DNA of 64,000 nt, taken from the NCBI GenBank assembly GCA_018666155.1, contig JABJAH010000007.1, positions 1 through 64,000 on the forward strand. The letters run 5' to 3'. The position numbers and the translations under genes were made by a program. Source of the DNA: Rhodospirillaceae bacterium (lineage in GTDB: Bacteria; Pseudomonadota; Alphaproteobacteria; Rhodospirillales; Rhodospirillaceae). The notes under the pieces are model-generated. The model did not search any database and was not told the origin of the DNA. It saw only the letters and a program-made list of their open reading frames with translations. Each line of letters starts with the position of its first letter. The first letter of the stretch is position 1. Of the stretch, positions 1 to 8,543 are shown one piece after another.

Positions 1-135
1 ATTGCCGACATCGTGTCGTTCATGCGTACGTCCTGGGGGAATGACGCGGCTGAAGTCACTGCTGGCCAAGTGGCCGGTTTGAGGGCGCTGACCGAACAAG
101 CCGATGACCGGATGCCCGTCCTCAGAATGAAGTAG
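1..135 (+). CDS. C-terminal end of a cytochrome c-type protein (partial)
   Basis: The window opens inside a reading frame whose last 44 residues end at the TAG at 133-135. The start of the tail reads IADIVSFMRTSWGN and a V-x-x-L-R element follows about 20 residues later. This matches, from memory, the C-terminal helix of the periplasmic cytochrome c subunits that accept electrons from membrane alcohol, aldose or gluconate dehydrogenases. No CxxCH heme motif is inside the window, so the call rests on the tail alone. The gene ends directly against the convergent hydrolase stop at 136. Confidence 0.55.
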   Translation: MADIVSFMRTSWGNDAAEVTAGQVAGLRALTEQADDRMPVLRMK

Positions 136-951
136 TCAGGCCAAGGCCGCGGAGCAAAAATCGCCGACTGCTGTGCACCACGCTTTGGTGCAGACGTCGA
201 CAGTATAGATGTTGCCATCTGGAATGACTTGCGTGGGGATATCCGGGATGAGGGGCAAAACCTGCTGGATGTTCGGGGTTTCCACGTCACGGTCTCCGTA
301 GACAATAAGGATTGGACACGAGACCAGCTTAAGCCGCTCCGTGAGGTCGTATTTGTAAACCGCATGATAGGCCGATATTGAAGATGCTCCGGTCATGACC
401 GCGGTCAGAAACCGTCTTTGGAAAATCTTTGGGTCGATCGGTGCTGCGACTTTCCATCGAGCCTGCCACAACTCAGTAAGGTGAGTGCCGTCTTCACGAG
501 GCGGCGGGGGCGGCTTCATTTGGGGCTTGCGGCGGGAAGCCCCAGGAGCCAAGGGGGGGTGTAGCGGCGGCCCAGATAGGACCAGTGCGTTAACACGGTC
601 GGAGTATTGGATCGCGAGTTGAATGGCAAAGGTCGCGCCTGTATGGGCACCGCAGACCGCGAAGCTGTTTAGGTCTAAGGCGTCGGCAACTTCTATAATT
701 GACTGAGCGTAGTCTTCGGGCTCTAGAACTCTGTCGGGTTTGTCAGAAAGCCCGTAGCCGAGTGTGTCTAGCGCTATCGTTCGAAAATGCTCACCCAGAA
801 TTGGTAAAGCCGCTTCAAACATGTTGCCGGCTTGTGGTGATTGATGGAGCAGCAACAGAGCAGGCAGATCTTTCGCCGCTGCATCGTAGTAATGAATTTG
901 CCCGAAAGACGTATCCGCATATCCTCTGCGGACAGGAGAAGTCGGTCTCAC
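136..951 (-). CDS. alpha/beta hydrolase-fold protein with His at the nucleophile position
   Basis: This is a 271-residue alpha/beta-hydrolase fold protein. The oxyanion-loop region reads LLLLHQSPQAG near residues 32-42 and the strand after it LDTLGYGLSD. The nucleophile elbow, normally G-x-S-x-G, is G-A-H-T-G at 101-105, so His103 replaces serine. An acid candidate is the Asp of YGDRD. The C-terminal segment where the catalytic His is expected reads PDGNIYT, without an obvious His. I chose GTG 951 because it overlaps the upstream VOC stop by 4 bp and has AGGGG five bases upstream; an in-frame TTG lies at 954. Chemistry is unknown; it may be a non-hydrolytic or degenerate member. The first domain of the double hydrolase at 17768-19483 shares the H-T-G elbow. 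Confidence 0.8.
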   Translation of the reverse strand: MRPTSPVRRGYADTSFGQIHYYDAAAKDLPALLLLHQSPQAGNMFEAALPILGEHFRTIALDTLGYGLSDKPDRVLEPEDYAQSIIEVADALDLNSFAVCGAHTGATFAIQLAIQYSDRVNALVLSGPPLHPPLAPGASRRKPQMKPPPPPREDGTHLTELWQARWKVAAPIDPKIFQRRFLTAVMTGASSISAYHAVYKYDLTERLKLVSCPILIVYGDRDVETPNIQQVLPLIPDIPTQVIPDGNIYTVDVCTKAWCTAVGDFCSAALA

Positions 952-1367
952 CAAGTCCCCTGGTCGGGCATAGACGCCCAGGGTTCTTCAGGCGGCAGTG
1001 GGCCGCCCTTTTGCAATAATTCGAAGGAAATGCCGTCGGGTGATTTGACGAAGGCCATGAACCCGTCGCGCGGCGGCAGATTGAGGCTTAAGCCTTTGTC
1101 CATGAGCTCCTGACAGGTGTCGTAAATATTTTCGACCTGGTACGCGACATGGCTAAAGTTGCCATATTTTTCGCGGTCAGCGGCGTCATGATAATACACC
1201 ACCTCGATCTGGGCTTGATCATCGCCAGGCATAGCTAGAAATATGATGTCGCAGGGCCGTTGATGACCTTTAAAGCGCCGGACTTCTATCATGCCCATCT
1301 GGCCACAATAAAAATCCAACGCTTGAACAAGATCGGTAACGCGAACAGCGGTATGGAGATATTTCAT
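948..1367 (-). CDS. VOC (glyoxalase/bleomycin-resistance) family protein
   Basis: This 139-residue protein is a two-module VOC-fold protein of the lactoylglutathione lyase-like type. Putative metal ligands are the His of MKYLHTAV (residue 5), the Glu of QIEVVYY, the His of NFSHVAY and the Glu of SFELLQ, the usual H-E-H-E order. The segment SPDGISFELLQ is characteristic of the C-terminal glyoxalase strand. It sits between the TPR gene (50 bp upstream) and the hydrolase (4-bp overlap), so it is translationally coupled to the hydrolase. The substrate is unknown; isomerase, lyase or dioxygenase chemistry is possible in this superfamily. Confidence 0.85.
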   Translation of the reverse strand: MKYLHTAVRVTDLVQALDFYCGQMGMIEVRRFKGHQRPCDIIFLAMPGDDQAQIEVVYYHDAADREKYGNFSHVAYQVENIYDTCQELMDKGLSLNLPPRDGFMAFVKSPDGISFELLQKGGPLPPEEPWASMPDQGTW

Positions 1368-1417
1368 ATTGATGAATCTCCAATAAGAAGAAGTGTCGTT
1401 CGTTTATAGAACCGAGA

Positions 1418-1936
1418 CTATTCGCCGACGTTTTCTCTATTGGCTGGCGGAATCCAGCTGACTTCGCCATCTTTAAACCGCTCAATGGCCGCCTGCAGTA
1501 TCTCGTGGGCTTCGCAGCCACGCGGGCACAAGTTGGATAGCTTCACGAGGTTGGCGGCCGCTGAGGCTTGGTCACCAATCTTCAAGAACAACTCGCCTTG
1601 ATATTCAAGGGCGCCCTTGTGTGTGGGGTCCGCGGCCAGGGCCGCGTTGTAATTCTCCATGGCTTCGTCATGCTTGCCCATGCTGCGCAGGCTATAGGCC
1701 TTTAGCGTTAGAGCTTCGGCGTTTTCTGGGTACCATTCGATGATTTCGAAATCGAGGTAAGAAATAGCTTTCTGATACTCTCCCGCATCAATCATCGTCT
1801 GAACTTCTTCAAAGTCGATATCATCTTCCAACGGAAAATCAACACCGGCAATGGCCCAGGCTTGGCTGGTCAGAGCACCAATCAAAACGGCGGCGGTCGC
1901 GCTGGCGGTAAAGAGTTTGGTAAGAGAGAAGGGCAT
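1418..1936 (-). CDS. secreted tetratricopeptide-repeat protein
   Basis: This 172-residue protein has an N-terminal Sec signal (hydrophobic stretch to about residue 28, ending AWA before IAGVDF). The rest is TPR-like helical repeats: A-x-x-Y-x-x-A-L and ALEYQGELF patterns around residues 75-125. The C-terminal part has a Cys pair (CPRGC). Such small periplasmic TPR proteins usually act as scaffolds in protein-protein contacts. ATG 1936 is preceded by AAGGAC six bases upstream. It heads the short operon TPR-VOC-hydrolase. No specific function can be assigned. Confidence 0.8.
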   Translation of the reverse strand: MPFSLTKLFTASATAAVLIGALTSQAWAIAGVDFPLEDDIDFEEVQTMIDAGEYQKAISYLDFEIIEWYPENAEALTLKAYSLRSMGKHDEAMENYNAALAADPTHKGALEYQGELFLKIGDQASAAANLVKLSNLCPRGCEAHEILQAAIERFKDGEVSWIPPANRENVGE

Positions 1937-1996
1937 GTCTTAGTCCTTTTTCGAGTTTTGTCTTTGCTGTGTCCTACAGCGTTATCTAGGTACACA

Positions 1997-2020
1997 AAAC
2001 CCCGCACTCAAGCGGGGTTT
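1997..2020 (-). terminator. intrinsic terminator
   Basis: A perfect 9-bp stem (AAACCCCGC / GCGGGGTTT) surrounds a 6-nt loop. Read on the minus strand it is followed by a short U run (TTTTG). It lies 42 bp beyond the stop of the 2063-2413 gene and upstream of the TPR gene, separating the two transcripts. Confidence 0.75.
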
Positions 2021-2062
2021 GATGTCAGTCTAAATCTAGACTTATCGGCTCGCGAGAGCGGC

Positions 2063-2413
2063 CTATTTGTTTTCGCGGGTGAACGCGGCAGAGACAGGAA
2101 GGTCCCCTTCGCGCAGCAGCGGCGAATAGGTTAGGTCGATAAAGCGATCCCGGTCCTTCTGCCATTCCGCATCTTCCTCTGCCGTCGGCATGTAGGTTTC
2201 GATCATTTCAGCAGTGACGCCTTTTTCAGCGAGCAGAGCTTCGACGACCTTCATGCGGCGGCGGTTCGACCATACTTCCGCACCGAGTGCGATCAAGCTG
2301 GTCATCATATTGTCGAGAATCGGATTGCCAAGGAAAACGGCCCGTTCAACATCTGACGGGATGAAGTCAGAGGCGTAAGTGGGGCGATCAGTCTTGAGTT
2401 TGCTAGTGGCCAT
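2063..2413 (-). CDS. conserved hypothetical protein, cytoplasmic, helical
   Basis: This 116-residue protein carries no signal peptide or membrane segment. It is mostly helical and charged, with a central segment NPILDNMMTSLIALGAEVW followed by a basic NRRRMKV patch and an acidic C-terminal half (AEEDAEWQKDRDRFIDLTY). I do not recognise the family. The pattern of a hydrophobic helix followed by RRRM and a long linker is seen in small hypothetical proteins near dehydrogenase genes, but this is only a recollection. ATG 2413 has GAGGG upstream. It is a single-gene unit ended by the terminator at 1997-2020. Confidence 0.65.
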   Translation of the reverse strand: MATSKLKTDRPTYASDFIPSDVERAVFLGNPILDNMMTSLIALGAEVWSNRRRMKVVEALLAEKGVTAEMIETYMPTAEEDAEWQKDRDRFIDLTYSPLLREGDLPVSAAFTRENK

Positions 2414-2572
2414 GGTTCCCTCTCTTTCGGTAAGGCAGACGCTCAGTTGGATTTAGAATAGTGCGCTCTTGGGAGGGGCGCAATTGCCGTTATTACTATG
2501 GTCATTGACCGGACCCGTGCTCAAAATTCGATAACTGGCATCTATCTCATTGTATTTATTGAAGAATATGGG

Positions 2573-4165
2573 TCATTCTCTAAAAGCTAGCCAGCGGGTT
2601 GGGTATACCCCCCTGGAGTTATCGACCCATCCACTGATGTTTGGGCGCACCAGTCGCCGGCCAGAGTAAAAATACAGCGGTATCATGGGGTGATCTTTCA
2701 AGGCCTGGGTCTCAGCGTCATAGGTCAATCTGGCGCGCTCATCCGGGTCGTTGGAATGCCAAGCTTTCAAAAAGAGATCGTTGAACTCTTTACTGTCGTA
2801 CTGGGTAAAGTTACGCGAGGTCAGGTCTGACTGAAGAAACTGGATAAACGAAGCGGGCTCATAGTTGCCGGCAACATGAAGATAGCGAGCCACACTAAAG
2901 TTGTTATTCATGCGATCAGCAGCCAGCATTTTCCGCTCTGTATTAAACAATTCAGTCTGGGCACCAACTTGTTGCCACATCGCACCGATGGCTGCCGCTT
3001 GGCGGGCTTGCAGATCTTGGGTGTTGTAGCGGAGCGGAACGATGAGCGGGTTGTCTGGACCGAATCCCGCTTCGGCTAGAAGGCGCCGCGCTTCAACACG
3101 TCGATCATTCATGCTGAGGCTAGCGAAGTCTGCCTTCGGACGTGTCTTGTAGTTGCGAACCGTCGAAGGGATATAACTGTAAGCGGGCGCTTCGCCGGTG
3201 CGCAGAACGCGGTTGACCAAAGTTTCTCGATCGATAGCCATGGAGAGCGCGCGGCGTACACGAACATCGTCGAAGGGCGGGCGTTTGGTGTTGAACAAAT
3301 AGAGCTCTGTCGTTAGCCCGGGTGTGACCCGAAGAGACTCCGGCATTGTTTCTTGAATCACGCTCAATTGATTGGGCGGGAAGAAAACCAACGCGTTTAG
3401 TTCTTCGGATTGGAATCGCCGAAAGGCCGTATTCATATCCTCTGACGGGATATGATAAACGACATCTAACTGAACGTTCTCAGCATCGTAAAAATAATCA
3501 TTCTTAACCAACTTAACGTGAGAACCGGGCGTCCACTCGGCCAGTTTGAACGGCCCGTTGACGACCATGTTTTCTGGTCGAGTCCACTCCGTGCCATATT
3601 GCTCGACAACGCGTTTGGAAACAGGGCGGGCATCGATAGCAAGAATATCCATCAGGTAGGGCGCGGGATAGGCTAAACGAATGACCAGCGTATCCGCATC
3701 CAGCGCTTCTACACCAAGACTTTCGACGGGCATTTTGCTTTTAAGAACGGCTTCTGCATTAACGATGGGTGTGAAGTATTCCGCCGTGCGTGATGCTGTT
3801 GCCGGATCGAGCTGGCGGCGAAACGTATACAGAAAATCATAGGCATCCAGTGGCGTGCCATCTGACCACAACATCCCGTCACGCATATTAAAGGTGTATG
3901 TCAGGCCATCGTCACTGATGGCCCATGATTCGGCTGACCCTGGAACCGCGTCGTCTGCCGGTGATGTCGTTGCAAGGGCAACGAACATGTCGGTCATGAT
4001 TGTGGATTCAAAGGCGCTTAGAAGTTTGTGCGGATCGAGACTCTCAGGGTCGCCTCCGCCGCCTCGGCGGAACACGCGCAAGTCTTGCGCAACGACCGAA
4101 GTCGTTAGCACGACGAAGCAGGACAAGACGGCGAGAATTTCTGTAAAATTGGTGCGGCGCGTCAT
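2573..4165 (-). CDS. ABC transporter substrate-binding protein, family 5 (oligopeptide/dipeptide type)
   Basis: This is a 530-residue periplasmic solute-binding protein of the OppA/DppA class. A Sec signal covers residues 1-26 (ends VVAQ). Family features include PESLDPHKL near the mature N-terminus, YTFNMRDGMLWSDGTPL, AYDFLYTFRRQLDP, the VNGPFKL segment and VRVRRALSMAIDRETL. I moved the start to ATG 4165, because AGGA lies seven bases upstream and the hydrophobic leader begins there; the longer frame from 4264 adds an unlikely cytosolic extension. No permease or ATPase gene is next to it, so the partner transporter must be encoded elsewhere. Confidence 0.9.
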   Translation of the reverse strand: MTRRTNFTEILAVLSCFVVLTTSVVAQDLRVFRRGGGGDPESLDPHKLLSAFESTIMTDMFVALATTSPADDAVPGSAESWAISDDGLTYTFNMRDGMLWSDGTPLDAYDFLYTFRRQLDPATASRTAEYFTPIVNAEAVLKSKMPVESLGVEALDADTLVIRLAYPAPYLMDILAIDARPVSKRVVEQYGTEWTRPENMVVNGPFKLAEWTPGSHVKLVKNDYFYDAENVQLDVVYHIPSEDMNTAFRRFQSEELNALVFFPPNQLSVIQETMPESLRVTPGLTTELYLFNTKRPPFDDVRVRRALSMAIDRETLVNRVLRTGEAPAYSYIPSTVRNYKTRPKADFASLSMNDRRVEARRLLAEAGFGPDNPLIVPLRYNTQDLQARQAAAIGAMWQQVGAQTELFNTERKMLAADRMNNNFSVARYLHVAGNYEPASFIQFLQSDLTSRNFTQYDSKEFNDLFLKAWHSNDPDERARLTYDAETQALKDHPMIPLYFYSGRRLVRPNISGWVDNSRGVYPTRWLAFRE

Positions 4166-4343
4166 ATGTGAATCCTGATGTGAATCTGGGTTAATTATTG
4201 TCCGGCGGACCGAATGTTGAAATGCCCTCTGGTCCCACAGCAAGGCCGGCCACAATATTGCCAAATTGTTTCATCATGACTTAGGCGCCCCCTGGTTGGG
4301 ACTATCTTATCGCAAGACTGAACCCTGCGTCATTGGGTATGGG

Positions 4344-4724
4344 ATGGGAATTATGGGTTATTCGCACGGCTTTCTACATGTATTTGCCATCGCCTTAGTG
4401 ATGTTCAGCGGATCTGTCTCATCTGAGGCCGCAAAGCTGGTCGATCAGAATGTCTGTATTCTAGAGCATATGGGCAATACCAGATCACAAACCGCGCGGA
4501 CTCACATCAGCAGTGCCTGCAACTTTCTGTCATTGCACTCGGCGAGTTTAATGTTGAATCGGGAAGAGCGTGCGTATTCCCAATGCGTTCTCAAGTTTCT
4601 CACGGGCGTGGAGTCCAACACTAACGCACTCGAACTCGCGAGATCATGTCGACAGCTTGTCTGGGACGGTGTCGAAGTCAGGATAGAAACCTTCTCGCAC
4701 CAAGGTTTTGCGCTGTCGCCATAA
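4344..4724 (+). CDS. putative small secreted four-cysteine protein
   Basis: This frame encodes about 126 residues with a hydrophobic N-terminal segment (HGFLHVFAIALVMFSGSVSSEA) that looks like a signal peptide, then a short domain with four cysteines (VDQNVC, SSACNF, YSQCVL, ARSC). The spacing resembles small periplasmic four-cysteine families such as VF_A0006-like proteins, but the match is not firm. Start choice is between ATG 4344 and ATG 4353; the longer frame to 4266 is unlikely. The last 80 bp overlap the convergent amidotransferase gene. It could be a chance frame, though the signal plus Cys pattern argues for a real gene. Confidence 0.45.
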   Translation: MGIMGYSHGFLHVFAIALVMFSGSVSSEAAKLVDQNVCILEHMGNTRSQTARTHISSACNFLSLHSASLMLNREERAYSQCVLKFLTGVESNTNALELARSCRQLVWDGVEVRIETFSHQGFALSP

Positions 4725-5360
4725 GATCGCACCGAGCTCAGCGGCGTGAAATTCTGGGTGGTACTGCACACCGGTAAAAACACTCCGCCCGACGGGGAAC
4801 GTCGCCGCCTGTATCGGTGCCATATCATTCTCTGCCAACACGACTCCACCGGGCGGCAGGGTGGCAACCATATATTCGTGAATCATGGCTGCTTCGAAGA
4901 CTGGCGCTCGTCCTTCAAATATAGGGTGAGCGCGCCAGGCCTCCGTCAACGCCAATCCATGTCCAATGCCGACCTCGCGACCTTTCGGATTGTGAATGAC
5001 CGCGCCACCTGCGGCGACGGTCGCGATCTGAATGGCAAAGCAGCTGCCAAACCCCGACACGCCAGCATCGAATACGGCGCGGGCGAAGTCGATTTGACGT
5101 CGAACGGACGAGTCCTCTGTGTCTCTGACACTGACGACAGATCCAGTCCAGACGGCGCCGTCGAAACCATCCAACGCTTCGCCAGTGGGGAGGGCGCTGT
5201 CGGCATCGGCCGCATAAACCGTTTCACAGGATACGTCGGCACGACAGAATTTTAGAGTATTTGTATAAAGCTCAGCGGCGACCGTCGCGCCGTCTTCCAC
5301 TAGCTTCTCGCGCACCCGCTTTGGGTAGCCGTCGATGATAAGAACGCGTGGTCCGGTCAC
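4644..5360 (-). CDS. class I glutamine amidotransferase (GMP synthase-like)
   Basis: This 238-residue single-domain protein has the class I amidotransferase triad: nucleophile Cys107 in GFGSCFAIQ and the His201/Glu203 pair in VQYHPEF. It has no attached synthetase domain, so it belongs to the stand-alone GuaA-N/gamma-glutamyl hydrolase-like group, where members may hydrolyse gamma-glutamylated amines or serve an unlinked synthetase. The N-terminal strand VLIIDGYP is typical. Start is GTG 5360, 8 bp after the HdeA-like stop; the ribosome site is weak, suggesting coupled translation from the upstream gene. Confidence 0.85.
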   Translation of the reverse strand: MTGPRVLIIDGYPKRVREKLVEDGATVAAELYTNTLKFCRADVSCETVYAADADSALPTGEALDGFDGAVWTGSVVSVRDTEDSSVRRQIDFARAVFDAGVSGFGSCFAIQIATVAAGGAVIHNPKGREVGIGHGLALTEAWRAHPIFEGRAPVFEAAMIHEYMVATLPPGGVVLAENDMAPIQAATFPVGRSVFTGVQYHPEFHAAELGAILWRQRKTLVREGFYPDFDTVPDKLST

Positions 5361-5368
5361 CGGCTCGG

Positions 5369-5680
5369 TTAGGGATGTTGGCGCAAGGCATCAAGCCGAA
5401 TGCGCTCATTGAGCATGTCCATGACCGGACCTGGCGTGGAGTCAGCGCATCCCTCTTGGATCATTTTTCCTAAACCGGCCAGGCTGCCATCATTTAGCGT
5501 TGCTGTTCCGTGCATGTGGTTGAAGTAGCCGTCAAGCCAGGCGAGTAGGAACGACAATTCATCTTCAGCAAGGCCGGCTAAATCCTGACATTCTATCTTA
5601 TCCATACGAATGGGAGCGTCGTCTGCGAACACGGGCGCTGAGGATGTCAGGAGAAGTATCAGGGGCAGGGAGTGACGCAC
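5369..5680 (-). CDS. HdeA/HdeB-like small periplasmic protein
   Basis: This 103-residue protein starts with a Sec signal ending VFAD around residue 20. The mature part is about 83 residues with two cysteines (IECQDL and QEGCAD), which in the HdeA/HdeB family form a single disulfide around a four-helix core. The segment LLAWLDGYFNH matches the family's W-x-x-G-Y motif. HdeA and HdeB are acid-stress chaperones in enterobacteria; distant homologues have no proven role. GTG 5680 has AAGGAC six bases upstream. The gene follows the TonB receptor by 23 bp and is probably co-transcribed. Confidence 0.65.
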   Translation of the reverse strand: MRHSLPLILLLTSSAPVFADDAPIRMDKIECQDLAGLAEDELSFLLAWLDGYFNHMHGTATLNDGSLAGLGKMIQEGCADSTPGPVMDMLNERIRLDALRQHP

Positions 5681-5703
5681 AGGGCCGTCCTTCGTTTTAC
5701 GCT

Positions 5704-7863
5704 TTAGAACGTACCACGGACACCAAACCCATAGAACCCGCCTTGCTTTTGAGTGCGAAACTCGGTTCGTAGAATCTGACCATCGGCTTGCGACGTTACA
5801 AACACGGTTCGACTTCTCTTGGTTGTCGGTCGCAGGACGTTGCCCCAGAACAGCCGGCCGACAATCCCATTCTCAAAGCGTTTCTCGAAAAAGAGTCGGA
5901 CATCAGCGCCCGTGCTCTCCCGCTCAACTGTGTTGAAATCGCTTCTTATCTTGGGACCGTTTTTTTGTATCACAGCGCCGTACGAAATAGCCCAGGCCTG
6001 AATGTCATGGCGGGCGTCGATATTGAGCTTGAACGTGTTCTGATTCGAAAAACGCCGTGTCAGCCCGGTGAACGGATCTTCGACCCGTGAGTCCTGCCAC
6101 AGAAGAGTTGCTGAGATAACGGCGTCAATCAGTCCAAGTTGTCTGAGTTGCAGGCTTGTTTCCAGTTCAGCACCATAATGCGTGCCAGCGCCAAGGTTGC
6201 CCGGGGCCGAGTCTGCTATGCCAAAGGGGACGATGTCGGTGACGTCACTCACATCGCGATAAAAGGCGCGAAGATTGATGACCCCAGCTTGATTGGCGAG
6301 GCGGTGCTCTGTCCCAACTTCGAAATCCCAAGATTTTTCGGGAGCGAGGTTGGGGTTGCCCGCGTCAATTTCCCCGTCATCTCGATCCAGGTCGGCGATA
6401 AAATCGTTGAACTCGAGCTGACCAACATCCCGGCGGGCCGAGGAAAAAAACTGCGTCCGGTCTGATGCCGTGTAATAGACATCAACGCTTGGCTTGGCGA
6501 AATTGAACTTGCGGCTGGTATCAACATCAGAGCCAAGTTGATCTAGCCATGAAAACTCGGCTGCGATGCCAGTTTCAACCTCAAGCTTGGGTGTTGGCCG
6601 CCACGTATGATTGGCAAACGCTTCGACGCGGTCTTCTGACACGATTTGATCTGCGTTGAATACGTCACGCGCGGTTTGAATACCGTTAGCGACATCGAAA
6701 AAAGTTTGTGTTTTATCTAATGAATTGACCGCTCCTTCGACGCCGATCTCCAGACTCTGTGTTTTGGCAAAAGCCCAATCCAGCGTACCGCGTAGAATTT
6801 TCTCGGTCGCCTTTTGGTCCCGCGAATCACCCGAGGTCAGAGTTGGTGATTCTGGGTCATCGGCGAAACCGAAATCTTCGTTCTCGCGGTCCTCTTGATT
6901 AACCGCATAGACGAACAAGCTTTTAAAACTGAGTGAGTTGGTTAGGGGAATACTATAGTCACCACTGATTTCGTACTTCAGGTCTTCTCCCGACAGCTGC
7001 TCAATTTTCCCGCCATTGCCAATGCGTCCTCCCGTATCATCAACATCAAAGACGAACTCGACGTCTCGTTGGTTGCTGATGGGCCGTTCTTCGATGAATC
7101 CGCTGAGCTGGACTTGGTGATCTTTACCGAAATTATAGGCAACCCGTCCGCGACCGATATATCTGCGGCTGTTCATCCGGCGGGTCTCTTGGTTGTCGAC
7201 GATTAGCGCGCCTGTTGAGTTGGAAAATAATTCACGCTGCACCCGTGGGAGCTGGCGGGGCCTTGATTCGCCAGACAGCGTATAGCTCCAATTACCCGGT
7301 TCGCCGCTGATTGAACCTGCAAGGGTCGGCATGTGTTGGTCATCGGTGAAGGAGACGTTACCAAAATTCCACGTGCCACCAATGCTACCGGTGTCGGCCA
7401 GGACGACATTGATGACTCGGCTTCCGACGTCTGCATCAATTTCTTTCACATTCCCTGTAATTAGTTCGATACGTTCGACTTGGCTGGCGGGAATACGCTC
7501 GAAGTAATCCTGAATACTGTTGCCCTTAGTTGTCAGGCGTTTCCCGTTGATCAGGACCTGCGTTGTTTGAGAGCGTAATCCACGCCGGTCGTCATCACCT
7601 CCTAACGACCCCGCCGCGTTACTCAAGGCGCCGGCGGCACCTGGGACTCGTTCGAGCATGTCCTTGGCGTGACTTGGTCGATAGGGCGCGAAGAACTCTG
7701 GCCCATAGACCGTGATGCCGTCTTCCGATTGCTCTGGGAGTGGGGGGGCTTGTTGGGCGTGAACTGCCGTTGAAAACAACAGCCCGGTGAGCCATGCGGC
7801 TAACGCTATGATCGCAGTGTGCCGCAAACGGGTTACTCCTTCAGCGGGGAGCCCTGTTATCAC
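5704..7863 (-). CDS. TonB-dependent outer-membrane receptor
   Basis: This 719-residue protein has a signal peptide ending VHAQQA near residue 37, then a plug domain (VLINGKRLTTKGNS, RIPASQVERIELITG, VINVVL) and a long beta-barrel. The C-terminus is GFGVRGTF, ending in Phe as expected for BAM-dependent insertion. It imports a scarce ligand (siderophore, vitamin or carbohydrate) using TonB energy. The plug is of the short RonIN type often seen in receptors for non-siderophore substrates, but the ligand cannot be read from sequence. GTG 7863 is the start. It heads a unit with the HdeA-like protein and the amidotransferase. Confidence 0.9.
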   Translation of the reverse strand: MITGLPAEGVTRLRHTAIIALAAWLTGLLFSTAVHAQQAPPLPEQSEDGITVYGPEFFAPYRPSHAKDMLERVPGAAGALSNAAGSLGGDDDRRGLRSQTTQVLINGKRLTTKGNSIQDYFERIPASQVERIELITGNVKEIDADVGSRVINVVLADTGSIGGTWNFGNVSFTDDQHMPTLAGSISGEPGNWSYTLSGESRPRQLPRVQRELFSNSTGALIVDNQETRRMNSRRYIGRGRVAYNFGKDHQVQLSGFIEERPISNQRDVEFVFDVDDTGGRIGNGGKIEQLSGEDLKYEISGDYSIPLTNSLSFKSLFVYAVNQEDRENEDFGFADDPESPTLTSGDSRDQKATEKILRGTLDWAFAKTQSLEIGVEGAVNSLDKTQTFFDVANGIQTARDVFNADQIVSEDRVEAFANHTWRPTPKLEVETGIAAEFSWLDQLGSDVDTSRKFNFAKPSVDVYYTASDRTQFFSSARRDVGQLEFNDFIADLDRDDGEIDAGNPNLAPEKSWDFEVGTEHRLANQAGVINLRAFYRDVSDVTDIVPFGIADSAPGNLGAGTHYGAELETSLQLRQLGLIDAVISATLLWQDSRVEDPFTGLTRRFSNQNTFKLNIDARHDIQAWAISYGAVIQKNGPKIRSDFNTVERESTGADVRLFFEKRFENGIVGRLFWGNVLRPTTKRSRTVFVTSQADGQILRTEFRTQKQGGFYGFGVRGTF

Positions 7864-7967
7864 GTGGCATCCCTGCCGAAGCTCGCAATCCCCTCAATCA
7901 ACTCAAGGTAACCTATACGGTGTAGGGATCAATCAGGTCCATGGGTTTGTCACGGAATGTTGATCTC

Positions 7968-8534
7968 TTATCGTCCTGTGATCGCGACAATCGTACGGAC
8001 ATGTTCTTCTTGAGCCGGTGTTTCTATTGCTTCTGGTCTCTGCGCTCTGACCTGGGTAATGGCGTCCTCTACCGGCACCCCGAGTTCTACCATGAGTCGG
8101 GCGGCAATCATTCCGGCGCGGCCCCGGCCACCTCGGCAATGGAGCGCAATGTTTTTGCCATCGTCTAGGGCCCGTCTCAAGTCTTTGCCCAATTCATCCC
8201 AGGTTCGTTCCCACTGTTCACTGGGTGTTTCGAGATCGACAATCGGGCAATGGTGCCATGCGATGCCATGGGCGTCGCAGGCTTTTGCGAGCACGTCCCG
8301 TGATAGGTCGCAGGCAACGACCTCGTGATCTTCCATCAGCGTAATGAGTGTCGTCGCTTTAGCGTGCGTGATCGCGCGCAGGTCCGTTTCAAGGTCACGG
8401 TCCCACGGCCCGGTCGCAGCATTGGGCTGTTTCTTTCCCGGGCACATCGTATAGAAAATTCGACCACGGCTGCCCGGCGTGCTCACAGCGGCGAGGGGGA
8501 GAGGGTGGGTCTGGCTCGTTTTTATAGGGCGCAT
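7968..8534 (-). CDS. CDKN3-like dual-specificity protein phosphatase
   Basis: This 188-residue protein has the cysteine phosphatase P-loop H-C-x5-R: Cys133 to Arg139 in HCRGGRGRAG. The N-terminal element RIFYTMCPGKKQ followed by WDRDLETDLRAI matches bacterial homologues of cyclin-dependent kinase inhibitor 3, a tyrosine/dual-specificity phosphatase. The general acid is probably the Asp of IVDLETP. It is preceded by a 9-bp gap by the membrane protein and arsC, with short overlaps, so these three are one operon. In bacteria such genes often lie near phosphate or arsenate genes; that pairing is seen here. Confidence 0.85.
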   Translation of the reverse strand: MRPIKTSQTHPLPLAAVSTPGSRGRIFYTMCPGKKQPNAATGPWDRDLETDLRAITHAKATTLITLMEDHEVVACDLSRDVLAKACDAHGIAWHHCPIVDLETPSEQWERTWDELGKDLRRALDDGKNIALHCRGGRGRAGMIAARLMVELGVPVEDAITQVRAQRPEAIETPAQEEHVRTIVAITGR

Positions 8535-8543
8535 GGTTATTTT

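Noticed and set aside
4266..4343. N-terminal extension of the four-cysteine protein from 4266
   Set aside because: The signal peptide begins at 4344-4353, so the extension is unlikely to be translated.
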